Source: Imperialibacter sp965651695 | Lineage (GTDB): Bacteria > Bacteroidota > Bacteroidia > Cytophagales > Cyclobacteriaceae | Assembly (NCBI GenBank): GCA_965651695.1 | Contig: CBFGTI010000114.1 | Location: forward strand, 1-17,072 | Direction: 5' to 3' | Length of the DNA stretch: 17,072 nt | Shown here: positions 13,904 to 17,072 of the stretch, in pieces | Layout of the letters: the number at the start of each line of letters is the position of its first letter | Position numbering within the stretch: position 1 is the stretch's first letter | Program-made: the position numbers and the translations under genes | Notes under the pieces: model-generated | What the model was told of the DNA's origin: nothing | The model's input: the letters and a program-made list of their open reading frames with translations, nothing else | The model's database searches: none

Positions 13904-15598
13904 ATGAATCTGAATATAAAAGCAACAAAACAGCAAACCTACGACGCCATCGTCATCGGCTCGGGTATGACGGGCGGGCTGGCAGCCAAAGAGCTGTGCG
14001 AGAAAGGGCTGAAAACGCTTGTACTTGAGCGGGGCCGCAACGTAGAGCACGTAAAAGACTACCCCACGGCCAACCTGCACCCATGGGAACTAAACCATCG
14101 TGGTTTTCTGCCTCATAAAGTGCTTGAAGAAAATCCCATCGTGAGCAAATGCTACGCCTTCAACGAAGCCACGGCACATTTCTTCGTAAAAGACAACGAA
14201 CACCCCTACGTGCAAAAAAAGCCTTTCGACTGGATCCGCGGCTACCAGGTAGGCGGAAAATCGCTGCTTTGGGCCCGGTGGACGCAACGGTGGAGCGACC
14301 TCGATTTTACGGCCAATGCCCGGGAAGGCATCGCTGTCGACTGGCCCATCCGCTACAAAGACATTGAGCCCTGGTATTCGTACGTGGAAAAGTTCGTGGG
14401 TATCAGCGGCAACCGCGACGGCATCCCGCACCTGCCCGACGGCGAGTTTCTCCCTCCTATGGAAATGAACTGCCTGGAGCAGCATTTCAAGTCCAGTATT
14501 GAAAGCAACTTCCCTGGCCGGCACCTCATTATCTCCCGCACGGCCAACCTCACCAAAGGCCTCACCGGCCGGGGCCCCTGCCAGTATCGCGACCTCTGTA
14601 GCAGGGGCTGCCCTTTCGGTGGTTACTTCAGCAGCAACTCGGCCTCGCTACCGGCTGCCAATGCCACCGGCAACCTTACCCTGCGACCGCACTCCGTAGT
14701 ACACTCCATTATTTATGATGAACAAACCCAAAAGGCTACAGGCGTACGGGTGATCGATGCGCAGGACAATTCCGCAACCGAGTATTTCGCCAAAATCATC
14801 TTCGTAAACGCCGGCACGCTCAATACTACCCTCCTGTTCCTCAACTCCACATCGACCCGGTTCCCCAACGGCTTTGGTAACGACAGCGGCATGCTGGGCC
14901 ACTACCTGATGGACCACAACTACCGGGCGCACCTGGGAGGATCCTACGAGGGCTTTCAGGACAAATACTACATCGGCCGGCGACCGGCTGGCGTTTATAT
15001 CCCCCGCTTCAGAAACGTGGGCAGCGACGTGCAGCAGAATTTCATGAGGGGCTATGCTTTTGCAGCCGGAGCTACCCGCCGGCAGGGAAGTGTGACGGAC
15101 AACATGGTGGGCGCCGAGCTCAAAACAGCAATGCAAACGCCCGGCGTGTGGGACCTCTGGATGACCGGCATGGGCGAGTGCCTGCCGTATTACGAAAATA
15201 AGGTGACGCTTTCGGCCGATAAAAAAGATGCATGGGGTATTCCGCAGCTGGAGATCGACTGCGAATACAAAGAGAACGAGCTGACAATGCTGAAGGACAT
15301 ACTCGACAGCGGTGCAGAAATGCTGGAGAAAGCAGGCTTCGTAAACATAGAAGCCTTCGACGGTGGTGAAGCGCCCGGCCTCGGCATACACGAAATGGGC
15401 ACCGCCCGGATGGGCCGCGATCCGAAAACCTCGGTGCTGAATGCGCACAACCAGGTGTGGGGCGCCAAAAATGTTTTTGTAACCGACGGCGCCTGCATGA
15501 CCTCCAATGCCTGCCAAAACCCCTCACTCACCTACATGGCGCTCACCGCACGGGCAGCGGATTTTGCAGTAGCTGAGCTGAAAAAACGAAACCTATAG
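13904..15598 (+). CDS. GMC family FAD-dependent oxidoreductase
   Basis: A 564-residue flavoprotein of the glucose-methanol-choline family. The Rossmann motif GSGMTGG (19-25) and LVLERG (about 40-45) bind FAD; a middle region has GGKSLLWARWTQRW, the GMC substrate-domain signature, and a cysteine-rich GPCQYRDLCSRGCPFGGYF. The C-terminus has IHEMGTARMG with His496 and ACQNPSLTYMAL with Asn539, spaced like the catalytic His/Asn pair of pyranose oxidases. These traits fit bacterial sugar or glycoside dehydrogenases (3-dehydrogenase type) that pass electrons to a carrier. No signal peptide is visible; such enzymes may be co-exported with a Tat partner subunit, which is not in this window. It follows a Tat-exported isomerase by 272 bases on the same strand. 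Substrate unproven. Confidence 0.92.
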   Translation: MNLNIKATKQQTYDAIVIGSGMTGGLAAKELCEKGLKTLVLERGRNVEHVKDYPTANLHPWELNHRGFLPHKVLEENPIVSKCYAFNEATAHFFVKDNEHPYVQKKPFDWIRGYQVGGKSLLWARWTQRWSDLDFTANAREGIAVDWPIRYKDIEPWYSYVEKFVGISGNRDGIPHLPDGEFLPPMEMNCLEQHFKSSIESNFPGRHLIISRTANLTKGLTGRGPCQYRDLCSRGCPFGGYFSSNSASLPAANATGNLTLRPHSVVHSIIYDEQTQKATGVRVIDAQDNSATEYFAKIIFVNAGTLNTTLLFLNSTSTRFPNGFGNDSGMLGHYLMDHNYRAHLGGSYEGFQDKYYIGRRPAGVYIPRFRNVGSDVQQNFMRGYAFAAGATRRQGSVTDNMVGAELKTAMQTPGVWDLWMTGMGECLPYYENKVTLSADKKDAWGIPQLEIDCEYKENELTMLKDILDSGAEMLEKAGFVNIEAFDGGEAPGLGIHEMGTARMGRDPKTSVLNAHNQVWGAKNVFVTDGACMTSNACQNPSLTYMALTARAADFAVAELKKRNL

Positions 15599-15964
15599 CG
15601 GGGGAAGCACCAAAAATCAAACTACAAATCTCAAAGAAATTCAAAATATCAATCACTAATGCCTAAAGTTGAGAGATTCGCAAGATTTGCCGGCTGTTCC
15701 AATGGGGTCGGAAACAAACCTTAACATTAAACTTTAAACGGTCCCGCAAAGCTCGAAAACCCTCGCACACTACGTAATTATTACGGTGCACAAAAGCTTG
15801 GTAACGCAGATTAAACTTTTAAACCGCCGCGCAACCCACCAAAGCCATAGCACCGCACTCCGAAACTCAGAACTCAGAACTACGAAACTTCGAGATTGTG
15901 GATTGAGATTTATTTGTTGTTTGGTATTTGCAGTTTGATGATTATTGCTTGACGCTTGTTGTTT
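15599..15964. other. Intergenic region with word repeats
   Basis: 366 bases without a gene. It contains AAACTCAGAACTCAGAAC-type words (15862-15890), TTTGTTGTTTGGTATTTG-type words just before the next gene, and two related ATTAAACTTTAAACGG / ATTAAACTTTTAAACCG boxes (about 15726 and 15809); the second (AACTTTTAAACCGCC) recurs at about 17007. No exact TAnnTTTG box was found. Confidence 0.45.
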
Positions 15965-16954
15965 ATGAAAAGATTAAAAACGCTGACCCTACTTACTACC
16001 CTGGCAGTTTTGGTGTGTTCGTGTAATGCACCGGAAAAAAATGAAACCGTAGCTGTGATATTCGACACCGATATGGGGCCCGACTACGACGACGTGGGCG
16101 CCCTGGCTATGCTGCATGCCCTGGCCGACAAAGGTGAGGCCGAGATTCTGGCCACCGTAGCCAGCACAAGATACGAGGGCGTAGCGGCCGTGCTCGACGT
16201 GTTGAACACTTACTTCAACAGGCCTGACCTTCCCATTGGCGTGGCCGGACCCAACGGGCTAACGCTAAAAGACTGGCAGCACTGGACTGATACTTTGATA
16301 GCAAAATACCCCCACCGGATCATTTCCAACAGCGAAGTGCCAGGTGCCGTGAGCCTCTACCGAAAAATCCTCTCGCAGCAGCCCGACAGCAGCGTCACCA
16401 TCATTACCGTTGGCTTTCTCACCAACATCGCCGACCTGCTGCAGTCGGGGCCCGACGAGCACTCGCTGCTTACGGGACTGGAATTGGTGAAGAGGAAAGT
16501 GAACAAATTGGTGAGCATGGCGGGCAGGTTCCCGTCAGGATCGGAATTTAACGTTAAGGAAGACGCTGCGGCTGCGAAACACGTCTTCGAGAACTTTCCC
16601 CGGCCGGTGATCTACAGCGGGGTTGAGATCGGCTTTAGAATCAAAACCGGCCTTCCACTCATCGGAAATCAATTAATAAGCGATAGCCCCGTAAAGGATG
16701 TCTTCCGGATTGGTATTGCCAGTGCCGAAGAAGACCGCGACGGCCGCATGAGCTGGGACCAAACCGCCGTGCTGGTGGCGGTTCGCGGGCACAAGCCCTG
16801 GTACACGCTAACGGAAGGACGGATTACGGTAGACGCCCAGGGCAACAACAGCTGGGATGAAAACCTGCGGGGGCAATTTTACCTGCAGGAAGCAACACCT
16901 CCCGGCGAGGTGGAAGACCTGATCAACGACCTAATGCAGCATCAGCCTAATTAA
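15965..16954 (+). CDS. Nucleoside hydrolase-like lipoprotein
   Basis: A 329-residue member of the inosine-uridine nucleoside N-ribohydrolase family. The N-terminus is a lipoprotein signal (hydrophobic 7-17, VCSC with Cys20). The calcium- and ribose-binding motif appears as DTDMGPDYDD (34-43), the longer variant of the classic D-x-D-P-G-x-D-D. The late motif is SWDQTAVL with Asp265, in place of the H-D-P of cytoplasmic nucleosidases; TIITVGFLTNIADLL in the middle is the family's G-x-x-T-N-hydrophobic-A strand. An in-frame TTG pair lies 9 bases earlier, but the ATG at 15965 gives the normal signal. Such exported members are common in Bacteroidota and Planctomycetes; they may cleave ribosides or other N/O-glycosides in the periplasm. 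It follows the GMC gene on the same strand after a 366-base gap. Confidence 0.88.
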   Translation: MKRLKTLTLLTTLAVLVCSCNAPEKNETVAVIFDTDMGPDYDDVGALAMLHALADKGEAEILATVASTRYEGVAAVLDVLNTYFNRPDLPIGVAGPNGLTLKDWQHWTDTLIAKYPHRIISNSEVPGAVSLYRKILSQQPDSSVTIITVGFLTNIADLLQSGPDEHSLLTGLELVKRKVNKLVSMAGRFPSGSEFNVKEDAAAAKHVFENFPRPVIYSGVEIGFRIKTGLPLIGNQLISDSPVKDVFRIGIASAEEDRDGRMSWDQTAVLVAVRGHKPWYTLTEGRITVDAQGNNSWDENLRGQFYLQEATPPGEVEDLINDLMQHQPN

Positions 16955-16959
16955 ATTGG

Positions 16960-16981
16960 CGAGTTTTGGCCTCAAAAGTCG
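16960..16981 (+). terminator. Possible weak hairpin after nucleoside hydrolase gene
   Basis: CGAGTTTTG and CAAAAGTCG form a 9-bp stem with one mismatch around GCCT, starting six bases after the stop codon. No T-run follows, so an intrinsic terminator is only possible. Confidence 0.25.
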
Positions 16982-17000
16982 AAGTCACCGAACCTTAAAC

Positions 17001-17048
17001 CCTCAACTTTTAAACCGCCCCAACTATGACTTCAAACTCCAAACTCAC
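17001..17048. repeat. Dispersed intergenic words at right window edge
   Basis: AACTTTTAAACCGCC (shared with about 15811-15825) followed by ACTTCAAACTCCAAACT, the inverse of the 17-bp word at 11221-11237. No gene is visible in the last 118 bases. Confidence 0.5.
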
Positions 17049-17072
17049 CTGCAAACGTCGGACCGACCGAAC

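Noticed and set aside
14648..15527. 289-residue minus-strand ORF opposite the GMC gene
   Set aside because: Antisense shadow of the FAD enzyme, whose motifs are intact over the same region.

Overview
The window reads as chromosomal DNA of a Bacteroidota bacterium, probably of the order Cytophagales. Support: a Bacteroidota-type FtsX/MacB permease of about 800 residues with two mirrored FtsX halves, many exported proteins and lipoproteins without clear Shine-Dalgarno sites, a TAnnTTTG-type -7 element, and intergenic spaces filled with low-complexity word repeats. The taxon is inferred from protein character, not from a marker gene. No tRNA, rRNA, CRISPR array, transposase, integrase or phage gene was seen.

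Layout. 1-1491: 3' part of an ABC-2 type exporter operon (ATPase cut by the window edge, then its permease). 1563-1766 (minus): tiny basic lipoprotein. 1860-2200: 21-bp minisatellite. 2424-3292: a small unknown protein and a secreted NTF2-like protein. 3298-3402: purine/pyrimidine-biased repeat. 3405-5819 (minus): FtsX-type permease. 6110-7214: two overlapping-style GNAT acetyltransferases. 7292-7903: unknown lipoprotein. 8012-10423 (minus): penicillin acylase family Ntn-hydrolase. 10532-11221: flavoprotein that aligns without gaps to iodotyrosine deiodinase over its active site. 11252-12680: a long composite non-coding repeat array interrupted by a hicAB toxin-antitoxin module. The hicA gene is only 59 codons. 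12729-15598: Tat-exported lipoprotein sugar isomerase/epimerase and a GMC oxidoreductase. 15965-16954: lipoprotein nucleoside hydrolase homologue.

How genes may work together. The ABC-2 ATPase and permease form one exporter. The two GNATs are probably co-translated. The isomerase/epimerase and GMC oxidoreductase are a pairing often seen in oxidative (3-keto) sugar or glycoside metabolism of Bacteroidota, and the nearby nucleoside hydrolase lipoprotein may belong to the same extracytoplasmic sugar chemistry; that is inference. Penicillin acylase and the deiodinase-like flavoprotein are divergent from a 108-bp spacer.

The two most notable points are the hicAB cassette sitting exactly inside one unit of a repeat array (the flanking repeat halves join into one unit if the cassette is removed), with a perfect 8+8 palindrome at the hicA promoter, and the iodotyrosine-deiodinase homologue with its Glu/Tyr/Lys substrate lid intact. 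The intergenic repeats form several distinct families, and nearly every gene border carries one.
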